NCBI RefSeq assembly: GCF_008704395.1
Contig: NZ_CP023695.1
Coordinates: 4,774,001 to 4,838,000 of the forward strand
Direction of reading: 5' to 3'
DNA from: Streptomyces alboniger
GTDB taxonomy: Bacteria; Actinomycetota; Actinomycetes; Streptomycetales; Streptomycetaceae
Length of the DNA: 64,000 bases
This document shows, piece by piece, positions 39,942 through 49,527 of this stretch; the first letter of the stretch is position 1; every line of letters begins with the position of its first letter. The position numbers were made by a program, and so were the translations under genes. The notes below the pieces were generated by a model. That model did no database searches. It saw only the letters and a list, made by a program, of their open reading frames with translations, and was not told the origin of the DNA.

Positions 39942-41161
39942 CTCAGCACCGCCCGCAGCTGGTCAAGGCCCCAGTCAAGGTCCTCCTTGCTGATCACCAG
40001 CGGGGGAGCGATGCGGATCGTCGCCCCGTGCGTGTCCTTGACCAGCACCCCCCGCTCCATCAGCTTCTCGGAGACCTGCCGGCCCGTGCCGTGCGACGGG
40101 GCGATGTCGACGCCCGCCCACAGCCCGCGCCCACGCACCTGCGTCACCTTGCCGGTGCCGGTCAGCAGCCCCAGCTCGGCATGCAGATGCTCACCCAGCT
40201 CCGTGGCCCGCTCCTGGAACTCGCCCGTCGACAGCATGGCGATCACCTCAAGACCCACGGCACAGGCGAGGGGGTTGCCGCCGAACGTCGACCCGTGCTC
40301 GCCCGGCTGGAACACCCCGAGCACATCGGCGTCCGCGACCACCGCCGACACCGGCACGACCCCGCCGCCGAGCGCCTTGCCCAGCACATACACGTCCGGC
40401 ACCACACCCTCGTGCTCACACGCGAACGTACGTCCCGTCCGGCCGAGCCCCGACTGGATCTCGTCCGCCATGAAGAGGATCCCGCGCTCCCGGGTCAGCT
40501 CCCTGACCCCCGCCAGATACCCGGCGGGCGGCACCAGCACCCCGGCCTCGCCCTGGATCGGTTCGAGCAGCACCGCCACCGTGTCGTCGGTGACCGCGGC
40601 CCGCAGCGCCTCCGGATCCCCGTACGGCACGACGTCGAACCCCGGCGTGTACGGCCCGAAGTCCGCCCGCGCCTCGGGGTCCGTGGAGAAGCTGACGATG
40701 GTCGTGGTCCGGCCGTGGAAGTTGCCGGCCGCGACCACGATCCTCGCGCGCCCGTCCGGCACGCCCTTGACCTTGTAACCCCACTTCCGCGCGGTCTTCA
40801 CGGCCGTCTCGACGGCCTCCGCGCCCGTGTTCATCGGCAGCACCATCTCCTTGCCGCACAGCTCGGCCAGGCGCGTGCAGAACTCGGCGAACCGGTCGTG
40901 GTGGAAGGCCCGCGAGGTCAGCGTGACGCGGTCCAGCTGCGCCTTGGCCGCGTCGAGCAGACGGCGGTTGCCGTGCCCGAAGTTGAGCGCGGAGTACCCG
41001 GCGAGCATGTCGAGGTAGCGACGCCCCTCGACATCGGTCATCCACGCGCCCTCGGCCGAGGTGATCACGAGGGGCAGCGGGTGGTAGTTGTGCGCGCTGT
41101 GCGCCCCGGCCGAGGCGATGTACTGCTCGCTGGCCGTGCGGGGAGAAGGCGTACTCGACAC
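39938..41161 (-). CDS. rocD: ornithine aminotransferase
   Basis: PLP enzyme of 407 residues that transfers the delta-amino group of ornithine to 2-oxoglutarate. Family blocks are SAEGAWMTDVEGRRYLDMLAGYSA, LPMNTGAEAVETAVKTARKWGY, LEPIQGEAGVLVPPAGYL and the PLP Lys in VYVLGKALGGGVVPVSA. GTG 41161 is favoured over in-frame codons upstream because a CGGAG element precedes it. It is divergent from glyA. Confidence 0.92.
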   Translation of the reverse strand: MSSTPSPRTASEQYIASAGAHSAHNYHPLPLVITSAEGAWMTDVEGRRYLDMLAGYSALNFGHGNRRLLDAAKAQLDRVTLTSRAFHHDRFAEFCTRLAELCGKEMVLPMNTGAEAVETAVKTARKWGYKVKGVPDGRARIVVAAGNFHGRTTTIVSFSTDPEARADFGPYTPGFDVVPYGDPEALRAAVTDDTVAVLLEPIQGEAGVLVPPAGYLAGVRELTRERGILFMADEIQSGLGRTGRTFACEHEGVVPDVYVLGKALGGGVVPVSAVVADADVLGVFQPGEHGSTFGGNPLACAVGLEVIAMLSTGEFQERATELGEHLHAELGLLTGTGKVTQVRGRGLWAGVDIAPSHGTGRQVSEKLMERGVLVKDTHGATIRIAPPLVISKEDLDWGLDQLRAVLS

Positions 41162-41283
41162 GGGGTCTCCGTTCGTCCTGCGGCGTGAAGCGGTGGTGGG
41201 CCAGTAGGCCAATTTCTATCGTCGCTCGCATCGCGGACGAAGAAACCTGCCACAACGGCGTGCCAGCTATGGTGGCCCCAACA

Positions 41284-41372
41284 GCACGGCGACTGGCGCA
41301 CGGGGAACCGACCCCGAGGAAGCCGTGCGAAGGCAGAACCTTCGAGGTGCCGAACGCCTGGGCACCCCGGGA
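41284..41372 (+). ncRNA. ZTP (pfl) riboswitch in the glyA leader
   Basis: The leader contains the two hallmark segments of the ZTP-sensing pfl aptamer. An early CGACTGGCGCACGGGGAACC is closed by a CCCC-GAGGAAGCCGTGC stem, and a late CGAACGCCTGGGCACC follows after a variable hairpin (GAAGG...CCTTC). The order and spacing fit the family, and glyA is one of its classical targets. ZTP/ZMP accumulates when 10-formyl-THF is short, so binding would raise glyA expression. The exact ends are approximate, and the switching step (the region 41366-41405 up to the ribosome site CGGAGGA) is inferred. Confidence 0.8.
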
Positions 41373-41411
41373 CCACGACCGGACACACACCGCTCGCCCC
41401 CGGAGGACGCC

Positions 41412-42701
41412 ATGACCCACCCTTCCTCTCCCTCTCCTTCCGAGCACCACCCCGCCCTCGCCGCCGAGGACCCCGAACTCGCCGCCCTGATCGGCGCCGA
41501 GGAGCGGCTCCAGGCCGGCACCCTGCGGCTGATCCCCAGCGAGAACTACGTCTCCGCCGCGGTCCTCGAAGCCTCCGGCACCGTCCTTCAGAACAAGTAC
41601 AGCGAGGGCTACCCGGGCCGCCGCTACTACGAGGGCCAGCAGAACATCGACCCCGTCGAGCGCCTGGCCGTGGCCCGGGCCAAGGCGGTCTTCGGCGTGG
41701 AGCACGCCAACGTCCAGCCCTACTCCGGCTCCCCGGCCAACCTCGCCGTCTACCTCGCCTTCGCCGAGCCCGGCGACACCGTGATGGGCATGGCCCTGCC
41801 CATGGGCGGCCACCTCACCCACGGCTGGGGCGTCTCCGCCACCGGCAAGTGGTTCCGCGGCGTGCAGTACGGCGTACGACAGGACACCGGGCTCGTCGAC
41901 CTCGACGAGGTCCGCGACCTCGCCCTGAAGGAACGCCCCAAGCTGATCTTCTGCGGCGGCACCGCCCTGCCCCGCACCATCGACTTCGCCGCCTTCGCGG
42001 AGATCGCCCACGAGGCCGGCGCCGTCCTGGTCGCCGACATCGCGCACATCGCCGGACTGATCGCGGGCGGCGCCCACCCCTCGCCGGTGCCGCACGCCGA
42101 CGTGATCTCCACCACCACGCACAAGACCCTGCGCGGCCCGCGCGGCGCGATGCTCATGGCCCGCGAGGAGCACGCCAAGGCCATCGACAAGGCGGTCTTC
42201 CCCGGCCTCCAGGGCGGCCCCCACAACCAGACCACCGCGGCCATAGCGGTCGCCCTCCACGAGGCGTCCCGGCCCTCCTTCCGCGACTACGCCCACGCGG
42301 TCGTCGCCAACGCGAAGGCCCTCGCCGACGCGCTGCTCGCCCGCGGCTTCGACCTGGTCTCCGGCGGCACCGACAACCACCTGATCCTGATGGACCTCAC
42401 CCCCAAGGACGTACCGGGCAAGGTCGCGGCGAAGGCCCTGGACCGGGCCGGGATCGTCGTGAACTACAACACCGTGCCGTTCGACCCGCGGAAGCCGTTC
42501 GACCCCTCGGGCGTACGCATCGGCACCCCCTCCCTCACCTCCCGCGGCCTCGGCGCGGAGCACATGGCGACCGTCGCCGACTGGATCGACCGCGGTGTCG
42601 CCGCCGCGCGCGCCGAGGACGAGGACGCCCTGACGAAGATCAGGGCCGAGGTCGCCGACCTGATGTCCGCCCACCCGGCCCCGGGCCTGCCGACGGACTG
42701 A
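41412..42701 (+). CDS. glyA: serine hydroxymethyltransferase
   Basis: PLP enzyme of 429 residues: serine plus THF to glycine plus 5,10-methylene-THF, the main source of one-carbon units. Key blocks are LIPSENYVSAAVLEASGTVLQNKYSEGYPGRRYY, a ligand-site VQPYSGSPANLAVY, PLP Lys in STTTHKTLRGPRG, and GLQGGPHNQTTAAIA. CGGAGGA precedes ATG 41412. The leader carries a ZTP riboswitch, so the gene answers to purine/folate status. Confidence 0.96.
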   Translation: MTHPSSPSPSEHHPALAAEDPELAALIGAEERLQAGTLRLIPSENYVSAAVLEASGTVLQNKYSEGYPGRRYYEGQQNIDPVERLAVARAKAVFGVEHANVQPYSGSPANLAVYLAFAEPGDTVMGMALPMGGHLTHGWGVSATGKWFRGVQYGVRQDTGLVDLDEVRDLALKERPKLIFCGGTALPRTIDFAAFAEIAHEAGAVLVADIAHIAGLIAGGAHPSPVPHADVISTTTHKTLRGPRGAMLMAREEHAKAIDKAVFPGLQGGPHNQTTAAIAVALHEASRPSFRDYAHAVVANAKALADALLARGFDLVSGGTDNHLILMDLTPKDVPGKVAAKALDRAGIVVNYNTVPFDPRKPFDPSGVRIGTPSLTSRGLGAEHMATVADWIDRGVAAARAEDEDALTKIRAEVADLMSAHPAPGLPTD

Positions 42702-42760
42702 CGCCCGCCCGGCCGCCCGCGGGTCCGACCCTCCGCCTCAAGCCTGTTTCCGAGCTATGA

Positions 42761-43798
<1,038 letters not shown>

Positions 43799-43831
43799 GC
43801 CCGGAGCACGACCACAGCACGACCACAGCAC

Positions 43832-43854
43832 GGCGCTGCTCGCCGAGCAGCGCC
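43832..43854 (+). terminator. compact hairpin after trpS
   Basis: GGCGCTGCTC (43832-43841) pairs perfectly with GAGCAGCGCC (43845-43854) around a 3-base loop. Two copies of ACGACCACAGC precede it (43809-43829). It lies 33 bases after the trpS stop. Confidence 0.75.
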
Positions 43855-43887
43855 CCCTGCCCAACGACACGACGACAGGAGTACGAC

Positions 43888-44469
43888 GTGGGGACCGTAA
43901 CGATCGGCGTCTCGATCGCGGTCCCGGAGCCACACGGCAGCCTGCTCCAGGAGCGGCGCGCGGGCTTCGGTGACCCCGCCGCGCACGGCATCCCCACGCA
44001 CGTGACCCTGCTCCCTCCTACCGAAGTGGACGCCTCCGCGCTGCCCGCGGTTGAGGCGCACCTCCTGTCGGTCGCGGCGGCCGGACGCCCCTTCCCGATG
44101 CGCCTCTCGGGGACGGGCACCTTCCGTCCGCTGTCGCCCGTCGTCTTCGTGCGGGTGGTGTCGGGTGCCGCGGCCTGCTCCTGGCTCCAGGAGCGGGTGC
44201 GGGACGCCTCGGGCCCGATGGCACGGGAACTACAGTTCCCGTACCACCCGCACGTCACCGTGGCGCACGGCATCTCCGAAGAGGCCATGGACCGGGCGTA
44301 CGAGGAGCTTTCGGAGTACGAGGCCGAGTGGCCCTGCACCGGCTTCGCCCTCTACGAGCAGGGTTCCGACGGCGTCTGGCGCAAGCTGCGCGAGTTCGCC
44401 TTCGGCGGCCCCGTGGTGCCCCCTCAGGCGCCTTCGCCGGCGGCCCGGGGTACGCTGCCCGCTCGCTGA
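43888..44469 (+). CDS. 2'-5' RNA ligase/phosphodiesterase family protein
   Basis: Protein of 193 residues in the 2H phosphoesterase superfamily. The two H-x-T/S motifs are THVTLL (about residue 38) and HPHVTVAH (about residue 120), the catalytic histidine pairs of cyclic phosphodiesterases and 2'-5' ligases. The C-terminus is Pro/Ala-rich. The role in bacteria is not known. AGGAG precedes GTG 43888. The lipoprotein gene follows 35 bases later. Confidence 0.82.
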   Translation: MGTVTIGVSIAVPEPHGSLLQERRAGFGDPAAHGIPTHVTLLPPTEVDASALPAVEAHLLSVAAAGRPFPMRLSGTGTFRPLSPVVFVRVVSGAAACSWLQERVRDASGPMARELQFPYHPHVTVAHGISEEAMDRAYEELSEYEAEWPCTGFALYEQGSDGVWRKLREFAFGGPVVPPQAPSPAARGTLPAR

Positions 44470-44504
44470 CCGGGGACGCCCCCGGCCGACGTGCTGGGGG
44501 GACC

Positions 44505-45710
44505 ATGCGCAGATCAGCGGCCGCCGCTGCCGTGCTCGCCACCGTGTTCGCCGTCGTGGTGGCCGGATGCGGGGCGAAGGAGTCCGGCGGTGGCGCCCGC
44601 ACCGAGTCGGGCGAGCCGCGGGCGGCCGGGCTCTCCTGGGCGTACGAGCGCGTCGACGCCGTGGACGGCGAGCTGATCGACGGGGCCGCCATGGCGCCGG
44701 ACGACATCTGGGCCCTCGGCAGCGACCGCGCCGCCACGGACGGGCGGCTCGCGCGGGGGCACCTGCTGCACTTCGACGGCCAGAAGTGGGCGCGCGAGCC
44801 GATGCCGGTCGAGGGCGTCCCCGCCCTCTCGCGGATGGAGTCCCTGGGGTCGGCGGGCATCTGGCTGAGCACCGTCGGCGGGACCGCGTCGGCTCCGGAG
44901 GACCCGCGCTACGCCCTCTGGGACGGCACCCGCTGGGGCCCCGTGAAGAACGCCCCGGCCGGTCCGCTCACCGACGTCGAGGTCATCGCACCCGACGACG
45001 TGTGGGTGCTCCGCGGCGACGGGAAGGTCACGCACTGGGACGGCGACCGCTGGACGGTGACGCCGATGCCCGCGGAGAAGGTCGCCGCCCTCGCGGGATC
45101 GGCCCCGGACGACGTCTGGGCGGTCGGCTCCCGCACCACGGGACCTGGCGTGGGCGGCGCGGGAGGCCAGGTGTCGCAGCCCGCCGCGATGCGGTTCGAC
45201 GGCGAGAAGTGGCAGCTCACCAAGACCGCGACGATGCGCTTCCCCGCCCCCGTGCCGCCCGAGCCCTACGCCCGGTTCACGACGGTCGACGTCGCCTCCA
45301 GGACACACGCCCTGGTCACCGGAGAGCACTCCTTCAAGGGGTACGACGCGGAGGAGAACCCCGACCCGCGGCCCTCGTCCTTCACACTGCGCTGGGACGG
45401 CTCCCGCTGGACGGAGGCCGAGCCGTTCCCCGGAGCGTGCGCGTACCGGCGCCCGGTGGCCCGGGACGGCGACGGCGGCTTCTTCATGGACGGCAACTGG
45501 CACCTGACCGCCGACGGCATCTGCACCAAGATCAGGAAACCGCGGCTGCCCGGCACCGGAGGCGTGCGCCCCGAGTCGCAGCAGCAGCTCTGGCTCAAGC
45601 GGCTCGTTCCGGTCCCCGGCACGGACGAGGTGCTCGGTTTCGGCACCGTCGCCGTCCTCCAGAGCGGGCCGCCCGTGTCCAAGGCCGTCGTCGTCACCCT
45701 CGACCGCTAG
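44505..45710 (+). CDS. lipoprotein with beta-propeller-like repeats
   Basis: Lipoprotein of 401 residues. The signal peptide (MRRSAAAAAVLATVFAVVVAGC) ends in a lipobox with Cys near residue 22. The mature part has repeating APDDIWALGSD / APDDVWVLRGDG / APDDVWAVGSR motifs followed by FDG-KW or WDG-RW turns, a pattern of Kelch- or BNR-like beta-propellers. No catalytic motif. A ligand-binding or surface role outside the membrane is likely. ATG 44505 follows GGGGGGA. Confidence 0.8.
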   Translation: MRRSAAAAAVLATVFAVVVAGCGAKESGGGARTESGEPRAAGLSWAYERVDAVDGELIDGAAMAPDDIWALGSDRAATDGRLARGHLLHFDGQKWAREPMPVEGVPALSRMESLGSAGIWLSTVGGTASAPEDPRYALWDGTRWGPVKNAPAGPLTDVEVIAPDDVWVLRGDGKVTHWDGDRWTVTPMPAEKVAALAGSAPDDVWAVGSRTTGPGVGGAGGQVSQPAAMRFDGEKWQLTKTATMRFPAPVPPEPYARFTTVDVASRTHALVTGEHSFKGYDAEENPDPRPSSFTLRWDGSRWTEAEPFPGACAYRRPVARDGDGGFFMDGNWHLTADGICTKIRKPRLPGTGGVRPESQQQLWLKRLVPVPGTDEVLGFGTVAVLQSGPPVSKAVVVTLDR

Positions 45711-45729
45711 CGGACTCCCCTCGCGGCGC

Positions 45730-46485
45730 TCAGAGCGGCAGCCGCCGGAACACCGGCCGTGGCACGTGCCGCAGCGCCGACATCACCACCCGCAGCACCC
45801 CGGGCACCCACACCGTCTCCGAGCGGCGTCGCAGGCCGGTCTCGATGGCCTCGGCCACCGCCTCCGGAGTGGTCGCCATGGGAGCCTCCTCCAGGCCCGC
45901 CGTCATCTTCGTACGGACGAAGCCGGGGCGGACCACCATCACGTGCACCCCGGTGCCGTACAGCGCGTCGCCGAGCCCCTGGGCGAACGCGTCGAGGCCC
46001 GCCTTGCTGGAGCCGTAGATGAAGTTCGAACGGCGGGCCCGCTCGCCCGCCACCGAGGAGAGCACCACCAAGGAGCCGTGCCCCTGGGACTGGAGTGCCC
46101 GCGCGCAGACCAGGCCCGCCGAGACCGCCCCGGTGTAGTTGGTCTGGGCGACGCGCGCCGCGGAGAGAGGCTCGTCCTCGTCGCGCGCCTGGTCGCCGAG
46201 GACGCCGAAGGCGAGCAGCACCATGTCGATGTCGCCCTCGGTGAAGATCTTGCCGAGGTTCTCCTCGTGGGACTCGGGGTCGAGCGCGTCGAAGGCGACG
46301 GTGCGCACGTCCGCTCCCAGGTCGCGCAGTCCGGACGCGGCCTTCTCCAGGGCCGGCGAGGGGCGGCCGGCCAGCCACACCGTGCGGGTGCGGCGGGCGA
46401 CGAGGCGACGCGCGGTGGCGAGTGCGATCTCGGAGGTGCCGCCGAGGACGAGCAGGGACTGGGGGGTGCCGAAGGCGTCTTTCAT
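45730..46485 (-). CDS. dprE2: DPA pathway 2-ketoreductase (DprE2-like SDR)
   Basis: Short-chain dehydrogenase of 251 residues. In mycobacteria DprE2 reduces the 2-keto intermediate made by DprE1 to decaprenyl-phospho-arabinose. Here the Rossmann loop is VLGGTSEIALATARRL and the active-site Tyr-x3-Lys is IYGSSKAGLDAF after LSSVAGERARRS. The C-terminus is basic and hydrophobic (VMSALRHVPRPVFRRLPL), fitting membrane association. It follows dprE1 by 13 bases, the same order as mycobacterial dprE1-dprE2. AGGAGA precedes ATG 46485. Confidence 0.88.
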   Translation of the reverse strand: MKDAFGTPQSLLVLGGTSEIALATARRLVARRTRTVWLAGRPSPALEKAASGLRDLGADVRTVAFDALDPESHEENLGKIFTEGDIDMVLLAFGVLGDQARDEDEPLSAARVAQTNYTGAVSAGLVCARALQSQGHGSLVVLSSVAGERARRSNFIYGSSKAGLDAFAQGLGDALYGTGVHVMVVRPGFVRTKMTAGLEEAPMATTPEAVAEAIETGLRRRSETVWVPGVLRVVMSALRHVPRPVFRRLPL

Positions 46486-46498
46486 CAGAACCGATCTC

Positions 46499-47896
46499 CT
46501 AGAGGGCGAGGCGGCGCGAGAGGTCCGAGCGGAACACGCCGCGCGGGTCGAGACCGGCCCGCAGGGCACGGAAGTCGTCGAGCCGGGGGTACATCGCGGC
46601 GAGCATCTCGGGCCGCAGCCGCGAGTCCTTGGCGAGGTAGACGCGCCCGTCCGCGGCGGCCACCTCCTCGTCGAGTTCGTCGAGGAAGGCGCCGAGCCCC
46701 GGCAGGTTCGCGGGGATGTCGAGCGCGAGCGTCCAGCCGGGCATGGGGAACGACAGCCAGCCCGGATCGCCCTCTCCGAAGCGCTTCAGTACGGCGAGGA
46801 AGGACGGGCAGCCGCGCTCCGAGATGCGGCGTACGACGCGGCGCAGGGCCTCCTCCTTGCCGTATCCGACGACGAATTGGTACTGCACGAAGCCGCTGCG
46901 TCCGTAGACGCGGTTCCAGTGTGGGACGCCGTCCAGCGGGTGGAAGAAGGTCGAGATCTTCTGGAGCTCTCCGGTGCGGCAGCGGGGCGCCTTGCGGTAC
47001 CAGAGTTCGTTGAAGAGGCCCACCGTGGCCTTGCCGAGCAGCCCGTCCGGTACGAAGGAGGGGGCGGCGGGGAGCTGTCCGGGGCGGAACGCCAGCGGGG
47101 CCCTGCGCGCGCGTGCCCGTGCCGGAAGCGCGTCCAGGGGGGCGTGGTCGCCGCGGGTCAGGACCGAGCGGCCCATGGCCGTGCCGCGGGCGAGGAGGTC
47201 GATCCAGGCCACCGAGTAGCGGTAGCGGTGGTCGGTGGCGGTGAGGCGGGCCATCAGGTCGTCGAGGTCCGTGGCGCGTTCCGTGTCGACGCTCATCAAG
47301 GACGTCTCGACCGGCTGGAGCCGGACCGTCGCCGACAGGATGACGCCGGTCAGGCCCATGCCGCCCGCCGTGGCGTCGAACAGTGGGGTGCCGGGCGTGA
47401 CGGTGTGGACCGTGCCGTCGGCCGTGAGCAGGTCCATCGCGAGGACGTGCCGCGAGAACGACCCCGAGACGTGGTGGTTCTTGCCGTGGATGTCGGCGCC
47501 GATGGCCCCGCCGACCGTCACATAGCGCGTCCCCGGCGTCACCGGCACGAACCAGCCGAGGGGGAGCAGGACTTCCATCAGGCGGTGCAGCGAGACCCCG
47601 GAGTCGCACACGACCGTGCCCGCGTCGGCGTCGATGGCGCGCACCCGGTCCAGGCCCGTCATGTCGAAGACGGCACCGCCCGCGTTCTGCGCCGCGTCGC
47701 CGTAGGCCCGGCCGAGGCCCCTGGCGATGCCGCCGCGCTCACCACAGTCGCGCACGGCGGCCGCGGCCTCCTCCGGTGTGCGGGGTCTCACCAGCCGGGC
47801 GGTGGTCGGAGCCGTGCGGCCCCAGCCGGAGACGGACACGGCTTCGGCGGCGGACGCGGCTTCGGAGGGGGGCAATGCGGGGGAGTCGGCAGGCAT
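46499..47896 (-). CDS. dprE1: decaprenylphosphoryl-ribose 2'-oxidase-like flavoenzyme (DprE1)
   Basis: FAD-dependent oxidase of 465 residues that in mycobacteria oxidises C2 of decaprenyl-phospho-ribose. The FAD-binding segments are RGLGRAYGDAAQNAGG, GTRYVTVGGAIGADIHGKNHH and GGMGLTGVILSATV; the catalytic C-terminal Lys region LAKDSRLRPEMLAAMYPRLDD is present. At the position of the mycobacterial benzothiazinone-reactive Cys387 (WN-x-C-VDF), this protein has Ala391 in WTLALD. First gene of the dprE1-dprE2 unit; divergent from the PAP2-UbiA operon. Confidence 0.9.
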   Translation of the reverse strand: MPADSPALPPSEAASAAEAVSVSGWGRTAPTTARLVRPRTPEEAAAAVRDCGERGGIARGLGRAYGDAAQNAGGAVFDMTGLDRVRAIDADAGTVVCDSGVSLHRLMEVLLPLGWFVPVTPGTRYVTVGGAIGADIHGKNHHVSGSFSRHVLAMDLLTADGTVHTVTPGTPLFDATAGGMGLTGVILSATVRLQPVETSLMSVDTERATDLDDLMARLTATDHRYRYSVAWIDLLARGTAMGRSVLTRGDHAPLDALPARARARRAPLAFRPGQLPAAPSFVPDGLLGKATVGLFNELWYRKAPRCRTGELQKISTFFHPLDGVPHWNRVYGRSGFVQYQFVVGYGKEEALRRVVRRISERGCPSFLAVLKRFGEGDPGWLSFPMPGWTLALDIPANLPGLGAFLDELDEEVAAADGRVYLAKDSRLRPEMLAAMYPRLDDFRALRAGLDPRGVFRSDLSRRLAL

Positions 47897-48056
47897 GTCA
47901 CCGACCGTAACGCCCGGTTAAGGGTAGTTCACCATAAATCATCCCTACTCTCACCGAAATGGGTGATTAAGGGAGTGTCATCACAACATTGCCGGAATTA
48001 TTTGAGGGTTGGCTACAAGAGTCGAGGTGCCCGGTTCCCGGAGAAGAAGAGGCCAC
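47897..48056. promoter_or_regulatory. divergent promoter region between dprE1 and PAP2 genes
   Basis: This 160-base gap is unusually AT-rich for the window. It contains GTTCACC (47927-47933) followed by ATCATCC at one helical turn, a partial match to the PhoP direct repeat. It also has an inverted pair AATCATCCC (47937-47945) and GGGTGATT (47961-47968). Both could serve the two divergent units; no regulator is assigned. Confidence 0.4.
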
Positions 48057-48578
48057 ATGCACGACATGGACCACAGGTTGCTGTCGGCCCTGCGCGACTG
48101 CGGCACCGACCCGCGCGTGGCGACCGTCGCGCGCGCCCTCTCCTGGAGCGGCGAGCACGGCGCCCTCTGGATCGCCGCGGGGCTCCTGGGGGCCGCCGCG
48201 GACCGCGAGCGGCGCGGCGCCTGGCTGCGCGGCACGGCGCTGACCGCCGCCGCCCACCTCGCGAGCATGGGCGTCAAGCGGGTCGTCCGCCGCCCTCGCC
48301 CCGCCCACAGAGGCGGCGCCGAGCCGCTGGTGCGCACCGCGGGCCGGCACTCCTTCCCCAGCTCGCACGCCACGTCGGCGGCCGCCGCGACCGTCGCGTA
48401 CGGCGCGCTGCGCCCCGTCGGCGCCCGTCTCGTGCCGCCCGTGGCCGCCGCGATGTGCGTCTCCCGGATGGTCGTCGGCGTCCACTACCCCTCCGACGTG
48501 GCCGCGGGCGCGGCGCTCGGCGCGCTCACCGCGCGCGTGGGGGCCGCCTGGATGAACGGGAGCCGCGCCGATGCCTGA
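48057..48578 (+). CDS. PAP2-family phosphatase (DPPR phosphatase-like)
   Basis: Phosphatase of 173 residues with the three PAP2 motifs: KRVVRRPRP (K-x6-RP), PSSHATS (the central SxH), and SRMVVGVHYPSDVAAG (SR-x5-H-x3-D). In mycobacteria the analogous enzyme (Rv3807c) is thought to remove the 5-phosphate from decaprenyl-phospho-ribose-5-phosphate. The gene overlaps the UbiA gene by 8 bases. ATG 48057 follows AGAAGAGG; earlier GTG codons are possible. Confidence 0.82.
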   Translation: MHDMDHRLLSALRDCGTDPRVATVARALSWSGEHGALWIAAGLLGAAADRERRGAWLRGTALTAAAHLASMGVKRVVRRPRPAHRGGAEPLVRTAGRHSFPSSHATSAAAATVAYGALRPVGARLVPPVAAAMCVSRMVVGVHYPSDVAAGAALGALTARVGAAWMNGSRADA

Positions 48579-49527
48579 ACGTATCTCCACCGTCCTGGAG
48601 CGCCCCCGCCCGCCCCAGCCCCAGCGCCCGGGCCCCATCAGCCTGCCCCTCGGCCTCCTGAGGACCGCACGGCCCCGCCAGTGGGTGAAGAACGTCCTGG
48701 TCGTCGCGGCCCCCGCCGCGGCGGGCGAGCTGTTCACGCACCACGCGCTCGTCCAACTCGCGATCGTCTTCGCGCTGTTCACGGCCGCCGCGTCCGCCGT
48801 CTACCTGATCAACGACGCGCGCGACGCGGACGCCGACCGCGCCCACCCCACCAAGTGCCGCAGGCCGGTCGCCGCCGGACAGGTGCCGGTGCCCGTCGCC
48901 TACACCGTCGGGGGCCTCCTCGCGGCCCTCGCGCCCGTGGCCGCGTACGTCCTGTGCACCCCGCTGACGGCCGCGCTCCTGGCCGGGTACGTGTGCATGC
49001 AACTCGCCTACTGCGTCAGCCTCAAGCACGTGCTCGTCGTCGACCTCACGATCGTCACGACCGGCTTCCTGATGCGCGCCATGATCGGCGGCCTCGCGCT
49101 CGACATCCCGCTCTCGCGCTGGTTCCTGATCACCACGGGCTTCGGCGCGCTGTTCATGGTCTCCGCCAAGCGCTACTCCGAGTCCGTCCAGATGTCCGCG
49201 ACCTCCGGGCAACTGGGCGCCACGCGCGCGCTGCTCACCGAATACACCACCGGTTATCTGCGCTTCGTATGGCAGCTGGCCGCCGGGGTCGCCGTCCTCG
49301 CGTACTGCCTGTGGGCCATGGAAGCGGGCGGCACGGCCAACGGCAGCCTGCTGCCCTGGCGCCAGCTGTCCATGGCGGCCTTCATCCTCGCGATCCTGCG
49401 CTACGCCGTCTTCGCCGACCGCGGCACCGCGGGCGAGCCGGAGGACGTCGTCCTGCGGGACAGGGCGCTCGCCGTGATCGGTCTGGTGTGGGTCGCGATG
49501 TACGGGCTCGCGGTCGCGAACTGGTGA
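48571..49527 (+). CDS. UbiA-family phosphoribosyl transferase (DPPR synthase-like)
   Basis: Polytopic prenyltransferase of 318 residues, with about nine membrane segments. The first Asp-rich motif is NDARDADADRAHPTKCRRPVAAG; the loop RQWVKNVLVVAAP near the N-terminus and the second Asp-containing motif around VDLTIVTTGFLMRA are conserved in the Rv3806c group, which joins PRPP and decaprenyl phosphate. Start ATG 48571 overlaps the phosphatase; the stop overlaps the GtrA start (GTGA). Confidence 0.88.
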   Translation: MPERISTVLERPRPPQPQRPGPISLPLGLLRTARPRQWVKNVLVVAAPAAAGELFTHHALVQLAIVFALFTAAASAVYLINDARDADADRAHPTKCRRPVAAGQVPVPVAYTVGGLLAALAPVAAYVLCTPLTAALLAGYVCMQLAYCVSLKHVLVVDLTIVTTGFLMRAMIGGLALDIPLSRWFLITTGFGALFMVSAKRYSESVQMSATSGQLGATRALLTEYTTGYLRFVWQLAAGVAVLAYCLWAMEAGGTANGSLLPWRQLSMAAFILAILRYAVFADRGTAGEPEDVVLRDRALAVIGLVWVAMYGLAVANW

